Shown piece after piece: positions 7,403 through 16,635 of a stretch of DNA of 51,357 bases. The DNA lies in contig JARGOP010000028.1 in assembly GCA_029233965.1 (NCBI GenBank), forward strand, positions 1-51,357, read 5' to 3'. Made by a program: the position numbers and the translations under genes. This DNA is from Verrucomicrobiales bacterium (GTDB lineage Bacteria; Verrucomicrobiota; Verrucomicrobiia; Verrucomicrobiales; DEV007). Within the stretch, counting starts at the first letter, position 1. Each line of letters begins with the position of its first letter. Under the pieces are notes generated by a model, which was not told where the DNA came from, did no database searches, and saw only the letters and a list, made by a program, of their open reading frames with translations.

Positions 7403-10400
7403 ATGGCTGAATATCACGAACTTCACACCCGCAGTGCCTTCAGCTTTTTGCGGGGAGCTTCCGCGCCGGAATCACTCGCGGATCGGGTCGGGCAGCTCGA
7501 CCTTCCCGGGGTTGCCTTGCAGGATCGGGATGGATTTTATGGCTCGGTCAGGTTTCATCAGCGGGCGCGGGAAAACGGGTTTCGTGCCTTGGTCGGAACG
7601 GAACTGACCCTGGAGGACGAGACTGTTTTGCCAATCTTGATTCAAACCCGGGAAGCTTACCGGCAGGTTTCCCGGTTGCTGACGCGGGCTCAATTACGTG
7701 CGGCAAAGGGGAATTGCCGGATCCAATGGTCAGAGTTGGAGGAGATCAACGAAGGTATCGCCGTTCTCACCGGTGACGTGGAGGGCCCTCTTGAGGTTGC
7801 ATGGCGGCGGGACGGTCATCGGGGCATGGAGACCGCGATGGAGCAGATGAAGCGCCATCTCCCGGCGCAGAGTCTGTGGATGGAGGTGCAGCGTCATGCG
7901 GTCCGGGGAGAGGAATCGCTTGTTCGGGCGAAGCGCGATCTTGCGGCTGCGAAAGGCCTCCCACTCCTCGCGACGAACGGGGTGTCCTACGCGCGATCGC
8001 AGAACCGTCAGGTCCAGGACGTCTTCACCTGCCTCCGACTTCACACCACGCTTGATGCCGCAGGTCGTGAACTCGCGGTCAACGGGCAGAGTTACCTCAA
8101 GTCGGGAGCAGAGATGCGGGCACTGTTCGCCGACCTGCCGGAGGCGATTGAAAACACGGCACGCCTCGCGGAAACCCTGGAGTTTTCACTCGAAAATCTC
8201 GGCTATGAGTTTCCGAAGCTCCCTGTGCCGGAAGGACACACGATGGATACCTACCTCGCGAACCGGACCTGGCACGGGGCGAGAAAGCGATACGGCAAAC
8301 TTTCCCGGGCGGTGAAAGCCCAGCTTCAGCACGAACTCGATCTCATCACCCGACTGGGATTCAGCGGATATTTTCTGATTGTCTGGAGCCTCGTGAATTA
8401 CTGCCGCGAAAACGACATCATGGTTCAGGGGCGGGGAAGTGCCGCGAACAGTGCGGTGTGTTATTCGCTCGGGATCACGCCGGTCGATCCGGTGGGGAGT
8501 AAGCTGCTCTTCGAGCGTTTTCTCAGCGAAGGGCGGAAGTCGTGGCCCGACATTGACCTGGATCTTCCGAGTGGAGATCAGCGCGAGCAGGTGATTCAGG
8601 AAGTCTATCGGCGCTACGGTCGCCACGGCGCGGCAATGACGGCGAATGTCATCACCTATCGCGGACGGAGTGCGGTTCGTGAGATCGGGAAGGTCCTCGA
8701 ATTTCCCGAAGAAATGCTGAGCCGGTTTTCGGATCTCTACGCGAGCGGAGACTATAAACACACGATCACTTTTGAAGAGCAGGTCGCTAAATCGGGGATC
8801 ACGGCGGAGCATCCCCGGGCGGCGGCTCTCGCGACTTTGTATGAGCAGATTTACGGACTGCCGCGTCATCTCGGTCAGCACTCGGGTGGGATGATTATTT
8901 GTCAGGGCGAGCTCGATGCGGTGATGCCTCTGGAGAATGCGAGCATGCCGGGGCGGACCGTCGCGCAGTGGGATAAGAATGATTGCGGGGAAATGGGGAT
9001 CATCAAAGTGGACTTGCTAGGGTTGGGAATGATGGCGGTCTTGCAGGAAACGCTGCAGCTTTCCGGGAAACGGGGACGTCCTGTCGATCTCGCGCAGATT
9101 CCGAAAGATGATGAGGCGACTTATGACTTGATGTGTTCAGCCGACACGATCGGCGTCTTCCAAATCGAAAGCCGCGCCCAGATGAACACGCTACGCCGCA
9201 TGCAGCCCCGGTGTTTCTATGATGTCGTCGTCGAAGTCGCGATCGTGCGCCCCGGTCCCATCGTCGGCGGGCTCGCGCATCCCTACCTGAATCGCCGCGA
9301 TGGAAAAGAGCCGGTCGATTACATTGATGAGAAGCTCCAGCCGACCCTGGAGCGGACCCTCGGGGTTCCCATGTTTCAGGAGCAGGTCTTGAAAATGGCC
9401 ATGGTCATGGCCGACTTTACCGGGAGCGAGGCCGAGGAGCTCCGCAAGGCGCTGAGTTTTCACCGGTCTCACGAAAAGATGCAGCGGGTCGAGATGAAGC
9501 TGCGCCGTGCCCTTGAGGAGCGGGGTGTCGAGGAGGACAAGATCGAGCAGATCGTGAAGGTGATCGGCTCCTTTGCACTCTATGGATTCCCCGAGTCCCA
9601 TGCGATCAGCTTCGGGATTCTTGCCTACGCGAGCAGCTATCTCAAAGTGCATCGCGCCGCCGAGTTCTACACCGGGCTCCTCAACAATCAGCCGATGGGG
9701 TTCTATTCCCCGGCCACCTTGATTCAGGAGGCAAAGCGTCGCGGGCTGAAGTTTCGAGCACCCAGTGTCGTCACGTCAGGGTGGCGGTGTGAAGTGCTCG
9801 ATGATGCAACGATCCAGCTCGGACTACTCACGGTGAAGGGGGTGAATGAGGCCGGGGTTCAGCACATGATCGCAGAACGGGGGCGCGAACCCTTTCATTC
9901 ACTGGAGGATTTCCGGCAGCGGACAGAGTTTGATCGTCGCCAGATGCGACAGCTCGCTTCGGTCGGGGCTCTCAATGATTATGCCCTGACAAGGCGACAT
10001 TCGATCTGGGAAGTGGAGGCGGAGGAGTTGGAGCAGGGCGATCTTTTTGCGGGTCGGGCATCCGGCCCGTCCGTCGTGAAAGAGTGTCCTCTGCCGGAGA
10101 TGTCGTATCCCGAGCGGATTCAGGCCGATTTTGCGGGGCTTGGGATGACGGCTGGAAAGCATCCCATGGCGCTGGTGCGACCGCAGTTGCCGGAGTCGGT
10201 TTTGACCGCGATACAGCTCAGAGATCTCCCTCAGGGCGCGGCCGCTTCGACGGCCGGTGCCGTGATTTGCCGTCAACGGCCCGGCACCGCAAAGGGGGTG
10301 GTTTTTATCACTCTGGAAGATGAGACCGGTCTTTCTAACAGTATCGTCTATGCCGATCGGTTTGAAGACTATCGTCTCACGATCACGACGGAGCCGTTTT

Positions 10401-10519
10401 TGCTCATTACCGGAAAAGTCCAGCAGGCCGCGGGGACGACGCACCTCATGGCGGAGCGAATCGAGCCGCTGCGGACTCCGGCGGAGCTACCGTCTGCGGC
10501 ATCGCATGATTTTCACTGA
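7403..10519 (+). CDS. dnaE2: DnaE2, error-prone DNA polymerase III alpha-like (ImuC)
   Basis: The 1038-residue length fits DnaE2, shorter than replicative DnaE. The N-terminal PHP domain opens with EYHELHTRSAFSFLRGAS (3-20); LHTRSAFSFL is the DnaE2-type wording. Polymerase motifs follow: GRGSAANS near 343, WPDIDLDLPSGD near 383 with two catalytic Asp, and GIIKVDLLGLG near 536 with the third. EQGDLF at 877-882 contains QGDLF, close to the clamp-binding QADMF of E. coli alpha. The C-terminus is an OB-fold (GVVFITLEDETGLSNSIVY). It performs the actual lesion-bypass synthesis. It is the last gene of the imu operon and is followed by a weak hairpin at 10534-10551. Confidence 0.93.
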   Translation: MAEYHELHTRSAFSFLRGASAPESLADRVGQLDLPGVALQDRDGFYGSVRFHQRARENGFRALVGTELTLEDETVLPILIQTREAYRQVSRLLTRAQLRAAKGNCRIQWSELEEINEGIAVLTGDVEGPLEVAWRRDGHRGMETAMEQMKRHLPAQSLWMEVQRHAVRGEESLVRAKRDLAAAKGLPLLATNGVSYARSQNRQVQDVFTCLRLHTTLDAAGRELAVNGQSYLKSGAEMRALFADLPEAIENTARLAETLEFSLENLGYEFPKLPVPEGHTMDTYLANRTWHGARKRYGKLSRAVKAQLQHELDLITRLGFSGYFLIVWSLVNYCRENDIMVQGRGSAANSAVCYSLGITPVDPVGSKLLFERFLSEGRKSWPDIDLDLPSGDQREQVIQEVYRRYGRHGAAMTANVITYRGRSAVREIGKVLEFPEEMLSRFSDLYASGDYKHTITFEEQVAKSGITAEHPRAAALATLYEQIYGLPRHLGQHSGGMIICQGELDAVMPLENASMPGRTVAQWDKNDCGEMGIIKVDLLGLGMMAVLQETLQLSGKRGRPVDLAQIPKDDEATYDLMCSADTIGVFQIESRAQMNTLRRMQPRCFYDVVVEVAIVRPGPIVGGLAHPYLNRRDGKEPVDYIDEKLQPTLERTLGVPMFQEQVLKMAMVMADFTGSEAEELRKALSFHRSHEKMQRVEMKLRRALEERGVEEDKIEQIVKVIGSFALYGFPESHAISFGILAYASSYLKVHRAAEFYTGLLNNQPMGFYSPATLIQEAKRRGLKFRAPSVVTSGWRCEVLDDATIQLGLLTVKGVNEAGVQHMIAERGREPFHSLEDFRQRTEFDRRQMRQLASVGALNDYALTRRHSIWEVEAEELEQGDLFAGRASGPSVVKECPLPEMSYPERIQADFAGLGMTAGKHPMALVRPQLPESVLTAIQLRDLPQGAAASTAGAVICRQRPGTAKGVVFITLEDETGLSNSIVYADRFEDYRLTITTEPFLLITGKVQQAAGTTHLMAERIEPLRTPAELPSAASHDFH

Positions 10520-10533
10520 GGCGATGTGAGGGG

Positions 10534-10554
10534 AAGGAATCGACAATCCTTTTT
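10534..10554 (+). terminator. Possible weak terminator after dnaE2
   Basis: AAGGA (10534-10538) can pair with TCCTT (10547-10551) over an 8-base loop, followed by a short T-run. It lies between the convergent dnaE2 and SGNH genes. The stem is only 5 bp and AT-containing, so the call is tentative. Confidence 0.25.
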
Positions 10555-11374
10555 ACTTCTTCACCCCGTCAATTCGCTGACGAAGGAGTGGCCGCAAATA
10601 CTGAACTGTTTCAACGGCAATGACATGGTAGCCCGCCAGATTCGGATGCCGGTCATTGAACCATCCCGGCAAATCCCCGAAGAGGGCATCGAGTTCGTTG
10701 TCCATCACGACGACACGATCTCCATGCACACGCGGGGCGACCCACTCTCTATATTTCGCAGGGATGTCTTGCAGCGGAAAGCGGCGGTAGTTGAGCATGT
10801 TTGGGCCATTTTCAAGCTGCTTCGCGTAGGGCGTGAAGATGTCGAAGACCTCAAGGTCCTCTTCGGAAGAGACCTCGAGAATCATCTTGTTCATCACTGC
10901 GCTGGCCTCTGCGCTGAGGTAAGGAATAATTGTCATCGGAATGATTCGGGCGTCCGGATAGTCCATTTTCAATCGTTGGATGACAGCTCGAAAGTCGGCC
11001 GGAAAATTTTCCGCCACGGGCTGTCTCTTGACCCAGTCATTGATGCCATAGCGGACGAAGACAAAGTCGGCCTGTCTGATCGGAGCGACTTCCCGTTCAT
11101 AGCGACCGCTGTCGAGGAGGCGAAAGGCAGTGTCGCCGCCCTGGCCCAGATTATAGACTTTTAGCCGGGGCATCCCGGGTTCCAACTCCAAGAGCTGTCG
11201 GATCACGCGCTCGAGATGCGGACCTTCCGGATCGGTGAGACGCGGAATACTGCCCTCGGTCGTGCTGTCACCAATGAGGAGGATATGAATTTTGTCATGG
11301 ACTTCCGAATGCCCGTCGGAGGCGAAACACGTCAGTGCCGGAACGAGGGCGAAAACAAACGTCAGGATTTTCAT
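10553..11374 (-). CDS. Secreted SGNH/GDSL-family hydrolase
   Basis: This 273-residue protein has a signal peptide (residues 1-18, LTFVFALVPALTCFA). The four SGNH blocks are present: GDSTTEG with Ser37 as nucleophile, NLGQGGDT (75-82) with the oxyanion Gly, YGINDW with Asn112, and NDRHPNLAGY with Asp241 and His243. The family contains esterases, lipases and carbohydrate acetylesterases; in Verrucomicrobiota many act on acetylated polysaccharides. The substrate is not predictable. It is convergent with dnaE2 and stands alone on its strand. A second, unrelated-looking member lies at 41798-42484. Confidence 0.85.
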   Translation of the reverse strand: MKILTFVFALVPALTCFASDGHSEVHDKIHILLIGDSTTEGSIPRLTDPEGPHLERVIRQLLELEPGMPRLKVYNLGQGGDTAFRLLDSGRYEREVAPIRQADFVFVRYGINDWVKRQPVAENFPADFRAVIQRLKMDYPDARIIPMTIIPYLSAEASAVMNKMILEVSSEEDLEVFDIFTPYAKQLENGPNMLNYRRFPLQDIPAKYREWVAPRVHGDRVVVMDNELDALFGDLPGWFNDRHPNLAGYHVIAVETVQYLRPLLRQRIDGVKK

Positions 11375-11507
11375 CTCCCGAGGCTACTCAGTTTCCGCCG
11401 GAAACGGAAGTGCGCTCATCCGCCATGGGAGCAACCCTTCGGACCGTCAGATCCGGTTCCTTTATGCCGCTATCGACTCACCGGGAGAGATTTGATAGCG
11501 TTTCCTC

Positions 11508-11957
11508 ATGAAGAGAAAACTTCTCATCGGCCTCGCCGCTTTCGCGCTCATCTCCGTTGGCTGGCATGTCTTCGAAGGCATCTGGGACCGCTCGCTTTTT
11601 CCGAAGGACTCGACGGAGCTTCACAGTGAAAACATCGGCGTGAGGGAACTGCGAAAACTGCTCGAGGAGAACCCGGACCTGCAACTGGTCGATGTTCGCC
11701 CCCGCGGGAGTTATGAGTCGGCCCATCTCGCCGGGGCGGTTCATGCGCCCTTCCGGGGCGGAGAACTCACGATCATGGATCCGGCGGCACTCGATCCTGA
11801 GAAGCCGGTTCTCGTCTATTGTGACGGAGGGTATCGCAGCCGGACTGCTATCCCTGCGTTCAAGGCGGCAGGATTTCAGGAAATCTATCATCTTCATCGC
11901 GGGATTCTCTCGTGGAGGCTGAGAGGCGGTGATTACGAAACCGGCGACGGGAATTGA
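11508..11957 (+). CDS. Membrane-anchored rhodanese-domain protein
   Basis: Residues 5-23 form one hydrophobic segment (LLIGLAAFALISVGWH), either an uncleaved anchor or a signal peptide, so the domain should face the periplasm. The rhodanese domain (about 44-140) has LVDVRPRGSYESAHLAGAVH (60-79) and the active-site loop CDGGYRS with Cys105, followed by a W-containing helix. Rhodaneses carry sulfur as a persulfide on that Cys. The loop matches single-domain GlpE/PspE-type proteins. The partner is unknown. The gene is transcribed alone, and a hairpin with T-run follows at 11991-12030. Confidence 0.82.
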   Translation: MKRKLLIGLAAFALISVGWHVFEGIWDRSLFPKDSTELHSENIGVRELRKLLEENPDLQLVDVRPRGSYESAHLAGAVHAPFRGGELTIMDPAALDPEKPVLVYCDGGYRSRTAIPAFKAAGFQEIYHLHRGILSWRLRGGDYETGDGN

Positions 11958-11990
11958 TCCGGGTTGCAGTCTCTTTGTTCGAGGCCACGC

Positions 11991-12030
11991 AAATGCGTAA
12001 TGCTGAAACAGGTCAAAATGACGCATTTTT
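11991..12030 (+). terminator. Candidate terminator downstream of the rhodanese gene
   Basis: AAATGCGT (11991-11998) is perfectly complementary to ACGCATTT (12021-12028), and the second arm runs into a T-run (12026-12030). The loop is long (22 bases), which weakens the call. It lies between the rhodanese gene and the PSCyt gene, both on the plus strand. Confidence 0.3.
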
Positions 12031-12118
12031 ACAAAAAACACCCCATGAGGGACAATAACACAGCGGCATCGGTGGTAGGCTCCTCTCAGTCAATCCCCGG
12101 CTCAACCCTCTTAACTCC

Positions 12119-15106
12119 ATGACTCAACCCTGTTGCCTCTCCTTTCCCGCCTTCCGCCAGTGGGTCCTGAGCTTTGTCCTGACGATTGGCGTGGTTTCTC
12201 ATTCCGGGGCGGATGAGGAAGCCGGGAGGAAGTTTTTTGCGGATCAGGTCTATCCGATTCTGAAGGAGAATTGTTTTAAGTGCCACGGCGCGGAGGAGCA
12301 TCTCAAGAGCGACTTCCGGCTCACGAGCCGCGAAGGACTCGTCCACGGCGGCCACTTCGGCGCCGGCTACAACGAAGCCGATCCCGAGGCGAGCACCCTG
12401 CTCGCGATGATCAGCTACAAGGACGGCGATCACGAGATGCCGCCGAAAGGGAAGCTGCCGGAGGAGCAGATTGCCGTGCTCACCGAGTGGATCGTGATCG
12501 GGGCGCCTTACGATCCGGAGTTGGAGATCAAAGGCGGGGCTCATGAGCGTCGCGGCTTCACCATTTCCGACGAAGACCGCCAGTGGTGGGCCTATCGTCC
12601 GATCTCAAAGGACGCGCCGCCGAAAGTGGAGGCAGAGTGGAGCCGCAATGGGATCGATGCCTTTATCAAAGCTCAACTCGATCGCGAAAAACTCGTCCCT
12701 AACGAACGCGCCAAACCGGAGGTGCTGATCCGCCGACTTTACTTTGATCTCATCGGCCTGCCGCCGGCACCGGAGGACGTCGATGCTTTTGTCGCGGCCA
12801 GTAGCGCCGATCCTGAGGTCGCCTACACCGCTCTCGTGGAGGAGCTGCTGGCACGCCCTCAATACGGCGAAAAGTGGGCCCGTCACTGGCTCGATGTCGT
12901 TCGCTATGCAGAAACGAACGGCTTTGAGCGCGACAATCCGAAGCCGCAAATCTGGCGCTACCGCGACTATGTCATCGATGCGTTTAATCAGGACAAGCCC
13001 TACGATCAGTTTGTGATCGAACAGATCGCCGGGGACGAAATTCCGGAGCCGACGAAGGAGTCACTCATCGCAACCGGATATCATCGACTCATGCAGTGGG
13101 ATGATGAGCCCGCCGACCGAAAACAGCACGTCTACGATGTTCTTGCGGACAACGTGCAGGTCACGACGGAAACTTTTCTGGCGACGACGGTGGGCTGTGC
13201 CCGCTGTCACGACCACAAGGCGGATCCGATTTCGCAGAAGGATTTTTATTCGTTCATGGCATTCTACAGTGGGGTGACGCACTACGACACGCAGGGGACG
13301 ATGATTTCCTGGGCAACGCCCGAAGAGAAGGTGGCCTTTGAAAAACAGCGTCAAACAAGGCTCGTGAAGCTGAAAGCGGAGCGGGAAAGTCAGGAAGCGG
13401 AACTACTCGCCTTTCTTGAAAAAGAGAAGCCCGGCGACGAGGGGCACGCTGAGCCAACCACCTATATCGACGACGCGAGAGGTGAGGGTGCAGCGTGGTT
13501 TTACACGACGAAGAAGCCGACCCCCGACTGGAAGGAGATCGGCTTCATCAACAAGTCGTGGTATAAGGCGAGGGGTGGCTTCGGCGCGGGAGATCCTCCG
13601 AAGTCAGTGATCGCGACCGAGTGGAACACGGAGAACATCTGGATGCGGACTGACTTTCGCCTTTCCACGGTTCCGGACTCGCTCACGCTGGAGATTTATC
13701 ACGACGAGGAAGTCGAAGTGTATCTGAATGGTCATCTCGTTTACGAAGCGGGCGGCTACACGACCGACTACGAGGTCATCGAACTTGGTGGGAAGGCCCT
13801 CGGAGTGATCCAGACCGGGAAAAATGTCGTCGCGGTTCATTGTCGAAATTCCGGGGGCGGACAGAACATCGATCTCTCCCTCCGGAATTCCAGTTCGGCG
13901 TCGGGCCTTGAGGAGATGATCTCCGGTCGCAAGGGTGAGAGGTTTGCGAAAGAAGTGAAGGAGAGTCTAGGGCGTGACCTTGTGGCGGAGTATTCGAAAA
14001 CGCTGAAAGAGATCGCCGACTGGCGGACCCGCAAACCGGGCGTGCCCTTGAACGTGGTGACGGAGCGCGCCGCCGAGGCGCCGCCGATGCATGTTCACCT
14101 CCGCGGCAGCGCGCATGCTTTGGGCGGGGAGGTCAATCCGGGGTTGCCCGCAGTGCTTGCGAGCGATGATTCCGAGCCGAAGCCGGTCGTGGCGACTCCG
14201 GTGGTGCATGAGGATCGTGTTTCGTCAGGACGACGGCTTCAGCTCGCAAAGTGGATTGTGAGTCCTGATAATGTCATCGCGCCCCGGGTCATGGTGAACC
14301 GGATCTGGCAGCATCATTTCGGTCGCGGGATCGTTCCCACGACTTCCGACTTCGGTCAACTCGGCGAAATGCCGACGCATCCAGAGCTACTCGACTGGCT
14401 TGCGAATCAGTTTGTGGAGAATGGTTGGAGCATGAAAGCGATGCACCGCCTCATGCTGCAAAGCCGGACCTACCAGATGTCCTCCGAGCCGAACAGCGCG
14501 AATCTCGCGGCTGATCCTCAGAACAATCACTTCTGGCGCTTTTCGATGCGTCGCCTCACCGCTGAGGAGTTGCGCGACACGATGCTTTCGGTTTCCGGGA
14601 ATCTGAACCTGGAGTCTCACGGAGAGTGGGTCTTCCCTCCGCTTCCACCGGAGGTCCTCGCGACTTCGTCCCGCCCCGGGAAAGGATGGCCGATTTCGGA
14701 AAACGAGGAGGATCACTATCGCCGTTCCCTCTATGTCCATGTGAAGCGCAGTCTGCGTCATCAGATGCTGGCTGATTTTGACCAGGCCGACACCGACACC
14801 GCCTGCGCGGTTCGATTCGCGACGACGGTGCCGACGCAGGCGTTGACGATGCTGAACTCGAAATTTGTGAACGACCAGGCCGTTGTCTTTGCGGACCGGA
14901 TGCGATCGTTTGGCGGCGATGTCAGGAATCAGATCGCTTCCGGACTTGAGCTGGCTTTGCAGAGAGAAGCAGAAGACGGGGAGGTCGACTATCTCGCTTC
15001 CTTCTACGAATCCCTGCAGAAAGAGGTCAAGCTTTCGCCCGAAGACGCCCTCAACCGGGTCGCGCTCCTCGCCCTGAACCTCAATGAATTTATCTACCTC
15101 GACTGA
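12119..15106 (+). CDS. PSCyt1-DUF1549-DUF1553 secreted cytochrome-like protein
   Basis: The 995-residue protein has a signal peptide (about 1-31). Residues 35-100 form the PSCyt1 cytochrome-c-like domain with the haem motif CFKCH and the distal Met region DGDHEMPPKGKLP. DUF1549 (about 166-385) includes a second CxxCH motif, CARCH, near 361. Residues about 480-590 read as an inserted jelly-roll-like domain (SLTLEIYHDEEVEVYLNGHL, GKNVVAVHCRNSG), like those of glycosidases. DUF1553 (about 700-970) closes the protein with LAKWIVSPDNVIAPRVMVNR and the PTQALTMLNSKFV segment. The family is typical of Planctomycetota and Verrucomicrobiota and linked by context to polysaccharide breakdown, but its chemistry is not established. 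The DUF1501 gene starts two bases after its stop. Confidence 0.9.
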   Translation: MTQPCCLSFPAFRQWVLSFVLTIGVVSHSGADEEAGRKFFADQVYPILKENCFKCHGAEEHLKSDFRLTSREGLVHGGHFGAGYNEADPEASTLLAMISYKDGDHEMPPKGKLPEEQIAVLTEWIVIGAPYDPELEIKGGAHERRGFTISDEDRQWWAYRPISKDAPPKVEAEWSRNGIDAFIKAQLDREKLVPNERAKPEVLIRRLYFDLIGLPPAPEDVDAFVAASSADPEVAYTALVEELLARPQYGEKWARHWLDVVRYAETNGFERDNPKPQIWRYRDYVIDAFNQDKPYDQFVIEQIAGDEIPEPTKESLIATGYHRLMQWDDEPADRKQHVYDVLADNVQVTTETFLATTVGCARCHDHKADPISQKDFYSFMAFYSGVTHYDTQGTMISWATPEEKVAFEKQRQTRLVKLKAERESQEAELLAFLEKEKPGDEGHAEPTTYIDDARGEGAAWFYTTKKPTPDWKEIGFINKSWYKARGGFGAGDPPKSVIATEWNTENIWMRTDFRLSTVPDSLTLEIYHDEEVEVYLNGHLVYEAGGYTTDYEVIELGGKALGVIQTGKNVVAVHCRNSGGGQNIDLSLRNSSSASGLEEMISGRKGERFAKEVKESLGRDLVAEYSKTLKEIADWRTRKPGVPLNVVTERAAEAPPMHVHLRGSAHALGGEVNPGLPAVLASDDSEPKPVVATPVVHEDRVSSGRRLQLAKWIVSPDNVIAPRVMVNRIWQHHFGRGIVPTTSDFGQLGEMPTHPELLDWLANQFVENGWSMKAMHRLMLQSRTYQMSSEPNSANLAADPQNNHFWRFSMRRLTAEELRDTMLSVSGNLNLESHGEWVFPPLPPEVLATSSRPGKGWPISENEEDHYRRSLYVHVKRSLRHQMLADFDQADTDTACAVRFATTVPTQALTMLNSKFVNDQAVVFADRMRSFGGDVRNQIASGLELALQREAEDGEVDYLASFYESLQKEVKLSPEDALNRVALLALNLNEFIYLD

Positions 15107-15108
15107 TT

Positions 15109-16569
15109 ATGAAGCGGAATAAGACCAAAGATTTTTGCGGTAACGTCAACCGCCGCGAGTTTCTCGGCACGGTGGGAGGAGGATTCCCTGCGCTGGCCCT
15201 GACCGGAATGCTCGGCCAGGAGGGATTTTTTCATCAGGCAAAGGCGGCGACGACGGCGGTTAATCCGTTGGCGGAGCAGGCTCCGATGTTCAAAGGAAAG
15301 GCCAAGAGTGTCATCTTCCTCTTTATGTATGGCGGGCCAAGTCACATCGATACCTTTGACTATAAGCCACAAATGGTCGGCATGGACGGAAAGACCATTC
15401 AGGTGAAGACCTTCGGGCGCGGGGGAAAGAAAAATGAGGGTCGCATCGTCGAGCCGAAGTGGGGATTCAAGCAATACGGGGAGTGCGGTAAGTATGTCTC
15501 TGATCTGTTCCCCCATGTCGGGACGTGCGTGGATGACATTTCGTTCGTCCACTCCATGACGGCGGATTCTCCAATCCATGGCTCTGCTCTGCTCATGATG
15601 AACAGTGGCTCGCTTATCAGCGGGCATCCCTCGCTGGGTTCCTGGGTGAACTATGGTCTCGGATCGGTGAATGAAAATTTGCCGGGATATGTGGTCATGC
15701 TGGATCAGAGTGGCGGTCCGATATCCGGCGCCAAGAACTGGACTTCGGGCTTCATGCCGGCGAGTTACCAGGGCACGGTTTTCCGTTCTCAGGGCAGTCC
15801 GATTTTGAACTTGAAGAACGTCAACGGGATGGCGGATCAGGAGCAGCGAATGCTGATTGATTCGCTCAATCATTTGAATTCCGAGCATCTTTCGCCGCGT
15901 TTTGACAACACCAATCTGGCGGCGCGGATCGCGAGCTACGAGCTTGCCTACCGGATGCAGGCGACGGCACCGGAGGCGATCAATATTGACGAGGAGTCTG
16001 AGGGCACGAAAGCGCTTTATGGAATCGACCAGTCTGAGACCGAAGATTTCGGCCGGAAGTGTCTACTCGCGCGCCGCCTTGTTGAGCGGGGGACTCGCTT
16101 CATTCAAATTTACTCCGGAGGAGCGCACAATGATCACAACTGGGATGCTCACGGCGATCTCGAGAAGAACCACAATCTACATGCCGGAGCAACGGACAAA
16201 CCGATTGCGGGTCTGCTGAAAGACCTCAAGCGGCGGGGGATGCTGGAGGATACCCTCGTAGTCTGGGGCGGTGAGTTCGGGCGTCAGCCGACTGCGGAAT
16301 ACGAGTATGGCACCGGCCGCGACCACAACAGTTACGGCTTTACGATGTGGATGGCGGGCGGTGGCGTCAAGGGTGGTGTCTCAGTGGGGCAGACCGATGA
16401 ACTTGGAGCGATGGCGGTTGAGAATCGATATCATGTCCGGAATCTTCACGCGACGATTCTCAGCCTGATGGGACTTGATCCGAATGACCTCACCTATTTC
16501 TTCGGTGGGCTTGATCACAAGCTCGTCGGCGTTGAGGGGGCCGATCCGATTCCGGAGATCATGGCGTAG
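15109..16569 (+). CDS. Tat-exported DUF1501 protein
   Basis: The 486-residue protein begins with a twin-arginine signal (NRREFLGTVGGGFPALALTG, residues 14-33). The body has alkaline-phosphatase/sulfatase-fold features of DUF1501: FLFMYGGPSHIDTFDYKPQM (65-84), GTRFIQIYSGGAHNDHNWDA, VVWGGEFGRQPTAEY and a metal-site-like GRDHN segment. Its partner, the PSCyt/DUF1553 protein, ends two bases upstream, a pairing seen over and over in Planctomycetota and Verrucomicrobiota, so both probably act together in the periplasm. The Tat signal suggests export in folded, perhaps metal-loaded form. A hydrolytic role on sulfated or phosphorylated sugars is an inference from fold and context only. Confidence 0.9.
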   Translation: MKRNKTKDFCGNVNRREFLGTVGGGFPALALTGMLGQEGFFHQAKAATTAVNPLAEQAPMFKGKAKSVIFLFMYGGPSHIDTFDYKPQMVGMDGKTIQVKTFGRGGKKNEGRIVEPKWGFKQYGECGKYVSDLFPHVGTCVDDISFVHSMTADSPIHGSALLMMNSGSLISGHPSLGSWVNYGLGSVNENLPGYVVMLDQSGGPISGAKNWTSGFMPASYQGTVFRSQGSPILNLKNVNGMADQEQRMLIDSLNHLNSEHLSPRFDNTNLAARIASYELAYRMQATAPEAINIDEESEGTKALYGIDQSETEDFGRKCLLARRLVERGTRFIQIYSGGAHNDHNWDAHGDLEKNHNLHAGATDKPIAGLLKDLKRRGMLEDTLVVWGGEFGRQPTAEYEYGTGRDHNSYGFTMWMAGGGVKGGVSVGQTDELGAMAVENRYHVRNLHATILSLMGLDPNDLTYFFGGLDHKLVGVEGADPIPEIMA

Positions 16570-16635
16570 AGTCCGAAAGTCGGTAGCGAAAGACGGGAGT
16601 CTTTCGGGCAGGGCAAAGGGAACGAAGGAGTCACC

